Positions 33,478 through 46,349 are shown, numbered from the stretch's first letter. The stretch: DNA of 64,000 nt from Azorinus chamasolen (GCA_963576725.1 OY755240.1:14996378-15060377), one strand, 5' to 3'. Made by a program: numbers and translations. The notes: generated by a model from the letters alone, not told the origin.

Positions 33478-33617
33478 GTTTGTCAAACGTAGAAAACAAT
33501 CCATTAAAAAGGGCTATGACCCCTCTATATTGCAGCACACTACATTCTTGGTGACCGACCCCTTTACAGTTGGTCATTATTCTTTCCATTTTTGATTGTG
33601 CGACGACAGAAAAGACA
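33478..33617 (+). pseudogene. PLE RT C-terminus and 3' UTR, first half
   Basis: KQSIKKGYDPSILQHTTFLV followed by TDPFTVGHYS matches the PLE C-terminus at 8.3-8.4 kb and 1.9 kb. It is split by a TA-target element at 33,620 and resumes at 35,019. No equivalent exists in block F, so the PLE entered after the duplication. Confidence 0.8.
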
Positions 33618-33837
33618 TAGAGAGGTTTCGATTTCTTACTTGTACGTGTACGTATACGTGTGTCTATACGTACACGTACACGTTCCTGAATTTTTTAAAT
33701 CATGTTTGGAAATCAGATAACGTGTACCTGTACGGTAAATGTGTCCTGCGATACGATTTCTTGCGGGGAAGAAATATAGATTTGCATGAAGAAGGAGAAT
33801 TAGGCCACAGAGACGAACATAGAAAGAGAGAAATTAT

Positions 33838-34125
33838 AACTGACAGACAGACTGACAGGCATGCAGGGAGACAGATAGATAGACTGATCGTTAGGCAGAT
33901 AGATAGACGCGCAGATAGATAGACAGACATATAGATAGACATATCGATAGACAAATTGATAGACAGACAGGAATACCTATAGCCATACACAGATATACAG
34001 ATAGATAGACCGGTAGATAGATAGATAGATCGACAGGCATACAGACGGTCAGACATATTTATGAATACAGGCAGAATGACGGACAGACAGACAGCTAGGC
34101 AGACAGATAGACAGACAGACAGTCA
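33838..34125. repeat. Complex GACA/GATA microsatellite
   Basis: Imperfect GACAGACAGATAGATA tract of ~290 bp. It produces open frames on both strands (DRQTDRQ-type and SICLSVCLS-type) that are not genes. A short outlier lies at 34,300-34,330. Confidence 0.95.
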
Positions 34126-34724
34126 AGTTATTTGTTTTACAAGTCGATACAGAAGTAACAAATAACATAAGCTCGACAGAGCTTTTATTACCATCATTCC
34201 ATGCACATACACAATGCAGCACAGACATAGAATCACATTATCATTTATAAGAGCAACATTAACAATAACGGATAGCAAACTAATCATAAGATCGCAGGCA
34301 GGCAGACAGACAGATCGAAAGATAGACGGCTGACTGAGGGGTGGGTGGGTTTTCGTACGGACGGACAGAGACATACTGAATCACAAATACGTAGCATATA
34401 TAGATTTAGTGATAAAGCGAAATTGACACAAAACACCCCATGACTGGGTTCAGATGAACTTGTCAACGGGGTCACAAAATATGATATTAAACACCTCTAG
34501 TTTCACCTCTCGAGTGAATTAACTGTTGTGACACGAAGAGAAAGGTTGGTACTAACATTCTATCAACACATTGTACTAGAAAACATGTGATCAATAGGAA
34601 TTAAACGATGATAAACTTACACGTTTTGTTAAAACTTCTAGAAGCAGTCCTACACGTTGAGAACGTCAAAAGCTGATGATATTTACACATATATTGACGA
34701 CGTCACACTCCGAAATGATGACAC

Positions 34725-34975
34725 AATAAGTGCTTGTGTGGCGGCCGTAAAACGTCGCCCCGTACTTCATTCTCAGTGTTGTTATATTTTCTGGTCCTTC
34801 GGGATCATAAGTTTTGATGTTATTAGTTTTGAAAATTGAATACTGCTTAGCCGGTGCTAGGGGGCGTGAGTAGTGTTGCACTTTTAATTATTACTCATGA
34901 ACAGACTCAATAAAACCGAGTCTGCAATTTTCTCTTTTTGCATTTCTACTTTTGCTTTCGAAGGATCACCCATTC
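34725..34975 (+). repeat. Dispersed ~280-bp repeat unit, copy 6, nested in the TA element
   Basis: GTGCTTGTGTGGCGGCCGTA through TTCGAAGGATCACCCATTCT. Variant with AAGTTTTGATGTTATTAG in place of AATTTCAGTACTTCCTG, a substitution shared with the copy at 47.2 kb, so at least two subfamilies exist. Confidence 0.9.
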
Positions 34976-35018
34976 TCAGATTACACGTAAACGTACAAGT
35001 AAGAAATCGAAACCTCTC

Positions 35019-35545
35019 TATTACTCTATGAAGATTTCCTCTTAAACCCGTTTACAGAAGGAGGAAATTGCATATTTGTATTATGCCAGTTCTGTCGTAC
35101 CCCAAATGACTTCTTCACAGTTGCTCTGGCCTCTGAATTGTCATCGAGTACATGTCTACGATGTCAAATTTATTCTTTTTCAAATAGAACAGTTGTACAT
35201 ATTTAATATCCACTTGTATTTATATTTTCTTGCGATTTTTAAAAAAAGAAAGATCGGTGTAGAAATGTTTCCTTGTCTACCTCTTCCGTTTATTTCAAAA
35301 TCATTTGGTCTTGGCAGACATCGTTATTCATGTTGTGAAGTTGTCTGGAGGGGGGTTACTTACATTTTGACTTCGGTGAAAGTGGGATAAGAGCGTTTAA
35401 GCCACCGTAGCCGTTTTGGCTACTGACCGTTCCAAGGCGGTACTCCTGCTTTCAGCCTATGGTCAACTTTGGTGTTTAATATTCTTAATATTTAATTTTT
35501 TGTCTTGATATGCGTCCCGTTATGTTTTGTCCCGTGACTGTACCG
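35019..35545 (+). mobile_element. PLE 3' UTR, second half
   Basis: Resumes TACTCTATGAAGATTTCCTC and continues through TTATGCCAGTTCTGTCGTAC, TTCCAAGGCGGTACTCCTGC and GTCTTGATATGCGTCC, the same order as 2,030-2,395. With 33,478-33,617 it forms one interrupted PLE 3' end. Confidence 0.8.
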
Positions 35546-35588
35546 TTTCTTGTTTGATGGTGTTTGGTGCACTGTAATTTCGTAAGTA

Positions 35589-36498
35589 CCGTATAATGGG
35601 TATTTTCTACTGCTGTAAAAGTTTACGGATTTGGGGTAAAAACACATGATTTAATTTTATATGACTTTTATTTTTACGAATCCATTAAGACACGTAAAAA
35701 ATTAACTCATCGAAAGTTTATATCATAAAAAATTTACAAGCAATAGTTTGGTTAATACAAAGTCAACTATATGTCGCAGTTTGACAAGAGTTCACACCTA
35801 CCACGGTAACCGTGCAGCAAACACATGTACCGGATATCGCACTAGGCATCAAACAACATAATTAACGTACACGTAATTGGCCATTTTGTACTACATGTAC
35901 ATATTTGTCCCAATGTTTGTTATGGTCCCGTGTTCTGCCAACGACGATGCCGCAGAAATGAAGTTGGTAAATAAAATATACGTTATGAGAGTCATGAAAA
36001 AGGTCGGATCAGTCCAAAAGCAATAGGGACGAAACTGATGCAGGAATGGTACCCGCTTTATCTGACAAATTCAGTAAATGACTGAAACCAGTTACAATAT
36101 TGTAATCAGTTAGTAACCGTGTATCTGATTGGATGATTGTCTCATTTCCTCTCGTATGGTTTGATTTCGACCAATAGAAACGTTTGTCAGATAATGTGTT
36201 GTTTCTTCATATTTTGTGTTGATGCTGATAGCCTATTACACAATGCACTGAAACACCTGCACATTACATGCATAGGTATTAACAATAACACGTCGCTCTA
36301 GTGTATTGGAAGATTAGGGTGACTTTGATTAAGATTACCCTGCTTACGATTATTCAGATACTCGTTCAAATTCTTGATACTAGATCTTTTTACCAGAATT
36401 TACGCGGCGAAGATATATGAGGAATATTGTTACGCAAATGACATTGGTCGTAAAAATAAGTAAAAATTAGCAGCAGGTAAAAATAACCCGCTATACGG
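35589..36498. mobile_element. 910-bp TA-flanked inverted-repeat element
   Basis: Left end CCGTATAATGGGTATTTTCT..CTGCTG and right end, reverse-complemented, CCGTATAGCGGGTTATTTTT..CTGCTG, each flanked by TA. No ORF of note. Tc1/mariner-type non-autonomous element. It lies between the PLE tail and the resumption of block E. Confidence 0.7.
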
Positions 36499-37337
36499 TA
36501 GCTCTACCTATTTTGCCATATTTATGGGCTGAAGGGTTAATATCACGAGGAGAAAAACTGGTTTTAAGCGTTTACTGATGAATAAGTATTATTGTGATAG
36601 GCAGTAGTTAAAATCATTATCTGGACCAACAAGAAAAGAGAAAATGACACTTAAGAATAGATAAACAAGTGTCTTGGCTTGAATGCTTCTTATGTAACCA
36701 CAGGCATATGCATAGTTGGCCACATCAGAAACAATATACATGTAATACGTTTTATTTTATTTCGTAGGTAAGTACAACAGACTCTGATCAGACAGCTCAT
36801 ATGGAAATTGTCTGATCTAGATCTTTTACCAGGTTTCTCTATCAGGTATAAGGTCAATAGTCATATAAGAACACAATGTATGAATTATAGAGCTCATGTA
36901 TATAACTGTTTGGTGAAAATAGTTCTATGATAATGTTAATATTAACAGGTCTCCTAGAATTAATAAAGAACGCGGCAAAGGATTATGTTGTCCCCAGCCA
37001 GCCATTGTCAACTCGATGTATCAGGTTCTGTGACAGATTCTGTAAGTAAGTACATGAGAACTGTCTGAAAAATAACTCCCAGCATACTTACCACGTGTAA
37101 CGTAGTTATACTCTTTCCCTCATGTAAACGCATATGCAAACATAATACAACCAGATTATACGGTTCCTGTAGGAACCGTCTGATCAGGTTTGCCCTGTTT
37201 GCCGAAGAAATGATGAATCTGATTTAGTTTCTAAAAAAAGCTGCAATAGTTCACCTTACATATTTCATTATTCTTTGTCCATGAATATGCACTTGGTGTT
37301 GAAATTTGTAATAATATTCAACAGGAAATTGGTTAAC

Positions 37338-37545
37338 CCTTTCGGTGCCAATTTTTAATTGTCGTCTGCAATCCATTTTCAAGAAAATTAGATGAAATGC
37401 AATTTTCAAAGGAACAAAGCACAAACATTGTACTAGAGAATGATACCAAAAGTGAAGCGCCTGATCAGTCGCCGCAGGCGTCTGATCTGGGACTGTACTA
37501 TTTGCTGTAAAGCATTTATGCGACATTCGTGGTGAGAGTTAAAAT
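37338..37545. mobile_element. Possible TTAA-type MITE with CTGATCAG-type hairpin
   Basis: Starts after GGTTAA with CCCTTTCGGTGCC and ends near GGTGAGAGTTAA. It contains the inverted repeat GCGCCTGATCAGTCGCCGCAGGCGTCTGATC. The terminal match is poorer than in the other families. Confidence 0.5.
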
Positions 37546-37718
37546 ACTGTGTCGATCATTGTAAAGTAAGCCAAGTGATACTAAGGATAAAGCTTTGTAT
37601 TGACAAATATTAGATAAATTTACAATCAGTCCGCAAATAGGTGTATATAGGTAAATAGGTAATGTAAGGGAAATCACAGGGAAATTAAAAAAATAAAACT
37701 GATATGAAAATAAAGTAG

Positions 37719-37945
37719 TGTGATTGCCAACTGTAAAAGGGTAATACAGTATGGTGTAGTACTATAGGCCTTTTAATAATTTTGAGCAGTCTGGGTTTGT
37801 TTGTAAATCACATCACCACATTATTCCGGATGTGAAATACTGTGTCGCAGCAGCGCCTTAAGATTGCACTTATACTTGCCAATATGTATGAGATTTTGCT
37901 GATAAGGCTTTCTTAGTTTTTGATACCTATAGCCTTACTCAAACC
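37719..37945 (-). pseudogene. PLE RT C-terminal fragment
   Basis: Matches 8,330-8,630: GTGATTGCCAACTGTAAAAG, then GGATGTGAAATACTGTGTCG, then TGCCAATATGTATGAGATTT, then TTCTTAGTTTTTGATACCTA. Shortened by several deletions, coding on the minus strand. Confidence 0.75.
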
Positions 37946-37959
37946 GTGATTACAGTCAT

Positions 37960-39180
37960 TTTCACGAAAATGAAAGACGTGACATCTTAACAATTTACTC
38001 TATTAATTTAATATACAGGTAAAAAATATATATTGTGCTAAGGCACAAACTGTGGAATTATATCATTTTTAGCTCGTGTGTTTTGAAGAAAAGTCGAGCT
38101 ATTGTGATCACTGGGTCGTAGTCGTTGTCGTCGTTGTCGTCGTCGATGGCGTGCAAACGCTTTAATGTAGTTCTTTACTCGAAAGTATACGATATATCAA
38201 CATGAAACTTCATTGGTAAGTAGATCTCATTGCGGGAAAGGTCCCTACATCAGAACCATAACTTTTGAGTTCACAACTTTGGCCCTTTATCGTTTTCAAG
38301 TACCAAATCAGACGAGCATTGGCGCCGCACGCGACTCTTTTTACTTCTGAATACGTCAATACTCCAAACAATCATTGTCTGTCTGATTATAACTGGGATT
38401 CTAACAGAGCGGGGGATACCCGGAAGTTATTCCAATTTCATTGTTTCGTGCACAGAAGATTGCCCAGGTAGAACCTCATCGATGTTCAATAGGCCCTGAC
38501 ATGACAAAGTCAGTGTTCAGGCCAGGAAGTACAGGGGTGAGCAATGATTGTCAGTCAATGGCAATGTCCACTCGGCCACCGATGCACTGCCTTTACTCCA
38601 CAACCGTTTTGATTATATATTAAATAAATACTAAATTTACATTAAACTAATTAGTTTGCAATACATTATATCAAACATATACACAATGTATGTAAACTAA
38701 GGGGTGTAAATAACCCCACCCACCACTATTACATATGAAGTATGTACTTTATGATTCTTAATAGTTTATATCATTTTATCCATATCCTTAAAACAGACAA
38801 TTTACTATTTATTCTGGTTTGGGTTCTTTAGTTTACTGACATTTCAAAGAAAGATTCGGATCTGATTATCTTTGAAATGTCTGACAATTTGAAACCGAAT
38901 GCTTGTCTATGTCCTTAATTTAGTAAACACTAAATGAAGCATTTAGCGCGGATCATGAATTTGTGTCACGCTATAAAACATCGTATTTACTCTTTCAGTG
39001 CTGGACACACATATGTATGTCAATTGCAAACAACTTGTGTATACCAAGGTCAGAGGGTTCCCTGGATGAGCCCTCAGATCAGGGAAGTGATCTGCACTGT
39101 TTGGAAAAAGAATGAATATATTCCCTTTATATACAATTTGATATATTCCATTGCAAATTTCAATATTTAAAAGATTAATA
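37960..39180. other. Non-coding; GTCGTCGTTGTC-containing dispersed repeat at 38.07-38.3 kb
   Basis: Segment 38,070-38,310 starts TTTTTAGCTCGTGTGTTTTG and contains GTCGTTGTCGTCGTTGTC and AACTTTGGCCCTTTATCG, a style common in molluscan dispersed repeats, though no second copy was found here. No gene recognised in the remainder. Confidence 0.45.
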
Positions 39181-39184
39181 AAAG

Positions 39185-40577
39185 TACAAAAATGAGTCAT
39201 GTAGGAAACACCACATACAGAACAAACAGTCGCCCGAACAGCAACACAAGGAAACAACAAATGCACACAACCATAAAAACATCCAGAGACACACAAAGAC
39301 AAAACAAACATACAATAGGGCGAAGATGGAAGTACCGCCTTGGAACGATCAGTGACAAAAGTCACTGGGGGGTTAAACCGGTTTATGGGCGCCCAACCTC
39401 ACCCTTATTCCATCCCCACCCTAAAAGACAAATAGTGTAAATAAACGTATCCCCTCTCCGACTAATCTACAACAACCGCAATGACAAATACCGTAGTAAA
39501 GTGCATATATAACGAAAACATTTAAGTGAACAAACTGTATCCACCTATCGCTAGTGTACTCAATGATTGAGCTGCAAACAGAGTAACTGTAGAAAAGTAA
39601 TAAAGGGTACGACAAAAACGAAATAGTACAAATATCAGACGTTCTCCTTCCGTTTCTGAATTTAAGAGGTCGCCTTCATAGAGTACTAAACCTTTCTTGT
39701 CTGCGTACATGCAAAGAGGCCAGCGTGATTGCCAACTGTAAAAGGGTTGACGATCAAACATGCAGTATGTTATAGTACTACAGGATCATATTCCTTTTTA
39801 ATGAATTTTTAACATAGTTGATGAACAAGTAAGAAAATGGATATGTCCAATAATTTTACGAAGTTTGTAAATCACATCACCATAAAATTTAGGATGTGAA
39901 ATACCGTGTCGCAGAAGCGCCTTGAGCTTACATTGGTACTTGCCAATAAGTGAGAGATATCGATAGTAAAATTTAGAGAAAGTTTTTCTTAGTTTATGGT
40001 ATCTATATCCTTGCTTAAGCAGTTTTTCAGTTAAAATGTGAGTTCGCCTGTTAAAATCGTCAATAGATGAACAAGCTCTAGCAATACGAATATATAAACC
40101 CAGTAAGATGGAGCACGGGGAACATCTCCGTCAAGATGGGGAAAATTAAAATCATATATTTTGTCATATTTTTTAGAAGAAATCATTCCATTATCAATTT
40201 TAATGTCCAGATCAAGAAACGCTGAATAATTGTCGGACGGGTTAGCTTTATTCAATTTGAGTTCTTTAGGATAAATTGTAGGACTCAGAGCATCAAAGAA
40301 AGGGTTATCTAAGTTAAAAATATCATCCAAATATCGACAAGTTTCATTGAAGGCTTTTATAACATTTTCTTGTGTTTGAGGATTCAAACGCAACATGAAA
40401 TCTCTCTCATAGCAGTACAATAACGAACCTGCGACAAGTGGTGCACAATTCGTACCCATAGGAATACCAATTACCTGACGGTATATAGCATTCCCATAAC
40501 GTACAGATATGTCATCCAAAAGAAAGGTTAGTGATTCGCAAACTTCTGAACACGTCCAATTAGTGTAATATTTTATT
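39185..40577 (-). mobile_element. Second Naiad-like PLE copy, 5'-truncated
   Basis: Colinear with 7,790-9,215. The best open frame (40,624-40,031) carries TNWTCSEVCESLTFLLDDIS, VIGIPMGTNCAPLVAGSLLY, ETCRYLDDIFNLDNPFFDAL and FLDLDIKIDNGMISSKKYDK. It retains YLDDI, but a deletion removes the NIV stretch before NFPHLDGDV, and frameshifts follow. The copy stops at ~40,577 in the palm region, so it is a 5'-truncated insertion. The upstream Met and first residues of the open frame are not element-derived. Confidence 0.85.
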
Positions 40578-40579
40578 CT

Positions 40580-41170
40580 GACTAAAGTCAATTTTATAAT
40601 GAACCTGTTAACAATTGTCTGCACTGTTGTTTAATATACCTATTCTAAAATTATAATCAAAGCCCTGAAATCCCTGAAAGACTGGCGGGCTGATGGAGAG
40701 TAATCTCCGAATTTTTCAATGTTCTGACTTGAATTGGTGACATCGAGCTACTATCGGTTTTAGACGATCACACTAACCGCCTTGTGTATACACTTGCTTC
40801 ACGCGACAAAAACATTGTGGGTAGCGGTACGTATTAAAGTCAGAAACAATTGTTCAATGTTCTTTTGAAGGTCTAGAGTTCTAACTGGGAAAACATCATC
40901 TCCACGTTACTTTCCATGTAGTTTTGCTGATTTGCCACAAAACAGACACTCGTCTTAAAAACTGAATGAGTCTACTCGAGACCTTAGTTTTCTGTTATCT
41001 GACGTTGTGTCTGTCGATGACTTATTTGCTTTAATATTGTTGTTATTATAGTGTTCTTATTACAGTATTTTTATGACATTCTACATGAACCATTTGGCCA
41101 GGACAAGCTTTTAGACAATATCCATGCTCAGTCCCACACCCTTTTGGCCCAAGCCTGACTTTGAAACGAT
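40580..41170. other. Non-coding, nothing recognised
   Basis: No conserved ORF, no terminal repeat and no copy elsewhere in the window. Confidence 0.45.
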
Positions 41171-43080
41171 CGTCATCAAACAGGTTTCTGCATCTTAAAA
41201 TGAACCCATGTTACAGTCAGTTCTTTTTTCACGAAGACTGTTACAGTACAACCAAAGTGTATTATTTAGGGAACAAAATCACGATATATAACAATATAGA
41301 TCCCAAATCTCAATATGAATTGAGATTTTAGTACAAGACATGCGATCCTACATAATAATTCATAAACAATGAACAAGGTTTCAACTGTCTTGCTTAGTCA
41401 CTAAGCTTCATACTTGACGTGGAATAAAATTCCACAATGCTGAGGTAGAGTGTACCATTTACATGATATTCCTGATCACTGACACTTGTTTGGCAATCGA
41501 ATGTTTAACTGGACAATAAACGCATATGTCTAGACCTAAATCCCTATACTAAATAAATGTACATATCTTCATCTAAAATTTGCTTTTCACATTAAAATAA
41601 AATTCATTGATACAGTTCCAGGTGTGCATAACTACGCCTAGAATCATGTCACCATACTCCTATCATGTGTGACCTTCAGTAGTTAAAAGCTGATCAGTGT
41701 TAGTTTTACATAGTTTTCCCAACACATAATGCATATTTCTACAAATATTTCAAATTAAAATACATCTTAATTCTGAAGAGAGGTGACCCCCCGAAACAAG
41801 TGCAGATGGTTATCTAAAAAATATAATTATGCAATTTAGTTTGAATGTTTTTATGCGTGAAAGCACATAGCACTTGTGACTATAGTGTCCTGGTGCAGTG
41901 TTGCTGAATGAGACTATACGATATATGCTAATATAAGCATATATTCTGAAAATGGGTGATCCTTCGAAAGCAAAAGTCGAAATGCCAAAAAAAGCAACGT
42001 AGTCAAATGAAGCACAGGAATTGTATCGACTTTTCGAATAGTTCGAATCAGCAGTCTAAAGATAAAATAACAAAGTATAAGCATGAAAATACGTGAGCGT
42101 TCGGAATACAATATATTGAAATTATATCTGTGTCTGTTTGTCATGTTTGTCATATTCGTTCTTCTTTCGATGATGGTCTCTCTTATTTCATTGTAGCTGA
42201 GCTTTCCAATGCCTAATGCATAACTCATTAATGCCTACATTTACGTTGGATGCTATTGTTGTCAAAATATCTGTGAAAATAATAATTGAAATCAAATTGG
42301 TCAGGCAATTTAGCACTGATCACTAGTATTAACATATCTCATAAATATTTATATTAAAAGCAAGTCTATAGAAACACAAATAAAAAGCTGCTTAACGGCT
42401 CATACATTAGTTTACATGTGTATACCCTTTCGCAAAGGCGTCCAGACGTATATATCGGGGTAACGTCGATTATGCAATTGATAACATAACTGTATACATA
42501 TGTTTATGCAAGTTATCGATGTACTTTCTCAGTGAGATCTAAATATTATATTGCACGGGAGGCTCTCTCATATGAAATGTTTTATACATTTCGATCTTTG
42601 CCTACAGCTGAGGCCATAAAATATGTATTTTATACATATTTGACATTGACAGCCGAAATGAAGTGACGCCGCATAATTCAATGTGCGATGTAGCCCATGA
42701 GCCAGAACCTACACATTTTGCAACCGGTACCATCAAGGTGATAATGCTACCAATGTTTGTTTGGCAAGAAATAAGTATCTGGAATCAGAAAATATGTGAT
42801 AGCAGTGACTCAGTGAAAGCTTCTTGTTTGTTTTCACCAATTTAGCCCTGTGGTATTTTTTCTAATCTGGCATTAAAGAGAATGCTTCATTTATATTTCA
42901 AACCGATGTCTCTCTCGTGGTACAGCCTGTAAATACTTGAACATCAAAATATTTGTAGCTGAAATTACATATATTTCGTTGATGCTGTTAATTTTCTACC
43001 GAAAAGAATGCATATAATGTAAATTCTTGTCCATACAAACACGCTTACATTAATATATATTTGTATAAGTAAAACATTCT
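41170..43080 (+). repeat. Second duplicated family, unit A
   Basis: Landmarks shared with B and/or C are CATCAAACAGG (41,178, 43,098, 56,302), ATTCCACAATGCTGAGGTAG-like, CGAAACAAGTGCAGAT, TCAGCAGTCTAAAGATAAAA, GATCTAAATATTATATTGCA and ACCAATGTTTGTTTGGCAAG. No conserved coding frame. Contains a degenerate fragment of the ~280-bp repeat near 41,940-41,990. Confidence 0.75.
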
Positions 43081-45870
43081 CTGAATGTGTGCATCTTCAT
43101 CAAACAGGTGTCTGCATCTGCATTGAAACCACGTTACAGGTAGTTCTATGTTCATGAAGATTATTACAGTTCAATTGACGTGTCTTATGAAGGGTATAAA
43201 ACACGATATATTAACAATATAGATCCGAAATTTCAAAATCACCATAATATGAATTTGAGGTTTTAGAACAAGACATTTGGTGCTACGTAATGACAGTTGA
43301 CCCAATTAGTCAAATAAATGGAATGATTTTCAGTCAGCACATTTATTCTAATTTATGATATTGATGAGTAAGGCTTTCAGTCAACTTATCCGTATCATGT
43401 TTGTTAATATAGATTATTCTCTAGTGATTTCATCCATGTAAAGCGCTTTTGAATGCACATATCCAGTGTGGTATAATAATAATGATAATAGCTCACCAGT
43501 AATGAACGAGGTTTCAACTGTCTTGCACTTAGCTTCCTACATTAAGTGGAGTAATACTCCACAATGTTGATGTAGAGTGTACCATTAGCATGACATGTGT
43601 GCAAATCTCCGCCCAGATTCATTCACTTTACTCCTACCTTATAAAACTGTAAACTGTTTTATTTGATTAAACGCCTATTTCTATGATAGATACATATTCA
43701 ATGGCGTTGTACATATAATATATAACATATAAACACAAATTGAAATATTTATGATAACTAAAATGTCCTAAATGACCCAGATGTCTGTTAAACATGTATA
43801 TGGTACACCTCATAATACACAAACAGAAACTTAAATATCTACATAATTTCTAAGATTACATGCAATATTTTGAAATATACATCGATCAATTAAGATATAT
43901 ATTATACAACTTAAATATTAAAACCTAACCTAAAATGTAAAAGCAATATAAATTATGTATAGTACCACGCTAAATTAAAACAGTGTGTAAAACTCTCTAA
44001 AATAGTGGGTTTTCAGTTGTTTTTTAAACAAGTCCAAGGAAGCCGATTGTCTGATGGTCAGCGGAAGCTTATTCCATAGATTTGGTCCTACGGTACTGAA
44101 ACTTCTGTCACAAAATGTTTTCCGTTTGTTAAATGGAACGACAAATAACAATTCTGCAGTGTCTGAGGAGCGCAAACCCGCTCTCCTTGGAGTTTGCTTA
44201 TTTAAAAGTTCTCTAAGATATACCGGGGCATTACCTACAGAGCAATTATACATAAAACACAGAATCTTAAAGTTTATGCGGGCTTTGATTGGTAACCAGT
44301 GAAGATCAAAGAGAGCCTCCTTGGAACTTTCATCCTTTCCACGTAGTAAGACAAGTTGGCACACATGTTCTGAATACGTTGCATTTTGTTTAAGTCAGCA
44401 TCTGCGGTTCCAAACAATATGTCCTTCAGTAGTTCAAAACAAGACAAATTAACAAGATCAAATTTACACATTTTTACCCAACACATAATGCATAATTTTA
44501 CACAGATTTCAAATTAAAATGCACCTTAAACACAAGAAACAAGTGCAGATATTTATCCTTGAAATATAATTATGACATTGATTTTGAATGTTTTATGCGG
44601 GAAAACACATGGCACTTGGGTTAAAAGAATACCTTAAGTTTGTTACATCAAATTATTTTCATATAACATTTTCCTCCCTTATAGGAATCAAATATTGTCA
44701 AGAAAAACTTACGTTTTACCTTCGCTAGTATCCCATTTTACTCAATTTTGATCAGTTGAAATGAAACAGTACACAATATTGATCATGATCTTTGAATCGC
44801 TTTTCAAAACAGTGGAACACCCAAGCAAAGATTTAAAGAATAAACATCATTTTTTAATCCAGATCCTTTTCTATGTTCCATCGCATAGATTTTTCTAGAT
44901 TAATTTATAAATAGTTTTTAGACACTATATTATGTTTATTTCTGTTATAATTAGTTTGATGTTGTGGAATAAACCTGGACTATAGTGTCCATGTGCAGGC
45001 GAACTGACCAGCAATATACAATATATGCTAATAGAGTTATAAATTATAGAATTATTAACGATTGAATTTCTGGCATAGGGATGCATTCCGAATATAATTC
45101 CATGATTTCTTTTTAAATATTATTGATCTACATACAAATGTTTAGTGTAACATCTCTGCATGCCAGAGTACAATTAATTTATTTGTGAAAAACATATTGC
45201 TAGACCGAAATTACCGGACAATCGCACGTTGGTAAACTACATTCGTGGAAACATGACGTTAGGAATGCAATACCTGGATGCTGACCAAAATGAGTTCATT
45301 TCAGCAAAAGAATATCACGCTGAATGCTTCGGGTATCCATTAACAGAAATAAAGCATGTCTTGATCGTTAATCATCCTGTAATGATAAGGAGTTCCCTTC
45401 CCTGACTATTCTGCTACAGTAGTATAGTATGTTACTGAGCCAGACGAAGCAAAGGAAAAAAGTATCGACTTTTCGAGGAGTTCGAAAACCATTTGACCAA
45501 CGAATCAGCAGTCTAAAGATAAGATAACAAAATATAACTTGAAAATACACGAGGTATCGGAATGCAATATATGTCTGGTTTTTTGTATTACAGTTATTTG
45601 TCATCAGACTTCATTCTATGATGGTCGCTCTCATTTCTAATTTTATTTTAACTGCGCGCGTCCAATGCATAATGCGTACCTGATTGATGTCTTCATTTTT
45701 CGTGGATTGATACTGTTGTCAGAATATCTGTATGAATGGTAAATGAAATCACCGATCACTAGTATTAACCTGAATTAGTTTCATATTTTGTAAGTATTTA
45801 TGTTGAAAGCAAATCAATAGACATACAGATAAATTGCTGCTTAGCGACACTTACATTTAGTTTAAATAGT
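43080..45870 (+). repeat. Second duplicated family, unit B (carries a LINE insertion)
   Basis: Follows A head-to-tail. The order of landmarks is the same as in A and C, with extra sequence at ~43,330-43,495 (ATATAGCGC/ATT tail) and 43,975-44,425 (LINE fragment). The segment at 45,200-45,310 is absent from unit C. Confidence 0.7.
43975..44440 (-). pseudogene. LINE (L2/CR1-type) 3' coding end, truncated
   Basis: The minus strand reads LFGTADADLNKMQRIQNMCA, frameshift, LVLLRGKDESSKEALFDLHW, LPIKARINFKILCFMYNCSV, then RSFSTVGPNLWNKLPLTIRQ and SASLDLFKKQLKTHYFREFY. This is the region after the RT domain that ends the ORF in L2/CR1-like LINEs. It begins mid-gene, so it is a typical 5'-truncated insertion. 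The sequence belongs to a different subfamily from the 7.4/16-kb LINE, which has LKELHCLPVQHRIEF at the equivalent place. Confidence 0.8.
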
Positions 45871-46285
45871 TTAAGGGGATGTCTACCAAGCTCTCCATAT
45901 ATAAAACGAGTCTGGGTTTGACACCTTACATCAAGTATTTGTTTACAAAATTGTAAATGTAGCCTTTCTATTTTGTCCGACTCATTTACACCCCAAACTT
46001 CACTTCCATATTAAAGAATCGGCTCAATGAGTTTATCAAACAAATCTAATTTATGACTAAGTGACATATTCGGAAACTTTTAAGTTCATATAACATTTAA
46101 GCTTAAAAACGGCCTTCAGTCCATACAGTGCTTCATAAGTTCCATTACAAGAACCCCCTGTTGTGAAAATAATTCCGAGGTATTTGAAATGGTTTACTAT
46201 CTTCTTTGTAAGTAAAAAATATGTCCTGCTTAATTCTACCCCTTTTTCCAAATATCATAACCTTCTTTTGTTTATATTAACTTTA
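45870..46285 (-). pseudogene. LINE reverse transcriptase, post-catalytic fragment
   Basis: Minus-strand frames give FGKRGRIKQDIFFTYKED, VNHFKYLGIIFTTGGSCNGT, LKAVFKLKCYMNLK, then MSLSHKLDLFDKLIEPIL, stop, YGSEVWGVNESDKIERLHLQ and FCKQILDVRCQTQTRFIYGE. FKYLG and YGSEVWG are conserved after the RT domain in a widespread invertebrate non-LTR group. One stop and at least two frameshifts. Junction with the tandem repeat at ~46,285. Confidence 0.8.
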
Positions 46286-46349
46286 GGGGAGGGAGACACA
46301 TTGATGTTGTGCTTTCTGTTTGTCCGTCCGTCCGTCCGTCTGTCTGTCT

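Larger units (their letters stand above)
33620..35018. mobile_element. 1.4-kb TA-flanked inverted-repeat element inserted in a PLE tail
   Basis: Ends GAGAGGTTTCGATTTCTTAC and onward: 28 bp perfect, ~33/36 overall, with TA on both sides (33,618-33,619 and 35,019-35,020). Comparison with the uninterrupted PLE tail at 2,005-2,060 shows the target CATA|TACTCTATGAAG. No transposase ORF. It contains a GACA/GATA microsatellite and a copy of the ~280-bp repeat. Tc1/mariner-type non-autonomous element by target and termini. Confidence 0.85.
26375..37165 (+). repeat. Duplicated block, copy E (~10.8 kb with insertions)
   Basis: Directly repeated at 48,265-55,125. Colinear landmarks include GACAATATGGCTTCCAAGGC (27,751 and 50,309), CCAGTCGTTTCTCA (28,145 and 50,589), AGAGTTTACTG.TGACAAGCA (29,555 and 51,790), GGATAGTTCAT (30,795 and 52,447), GTGTACTCTTTTGTGG (31,691 and 53,042) and AATATCACGAGGAGAA (36,540 and 54,485). 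Copy E is longer because of the PLE tail with its 1.4-kb insert, a 910-bp TA element, and several MITEs. No conserved long ORF. Confidence 0.8.

Noticed and set aside
33596..34056. Long open frames on both strands over the GACA/GATA tract
   Set aside because: They are translations of a microsatellite (repeating DRQTDRQ and SICLSVCLS), with no conserved residues.
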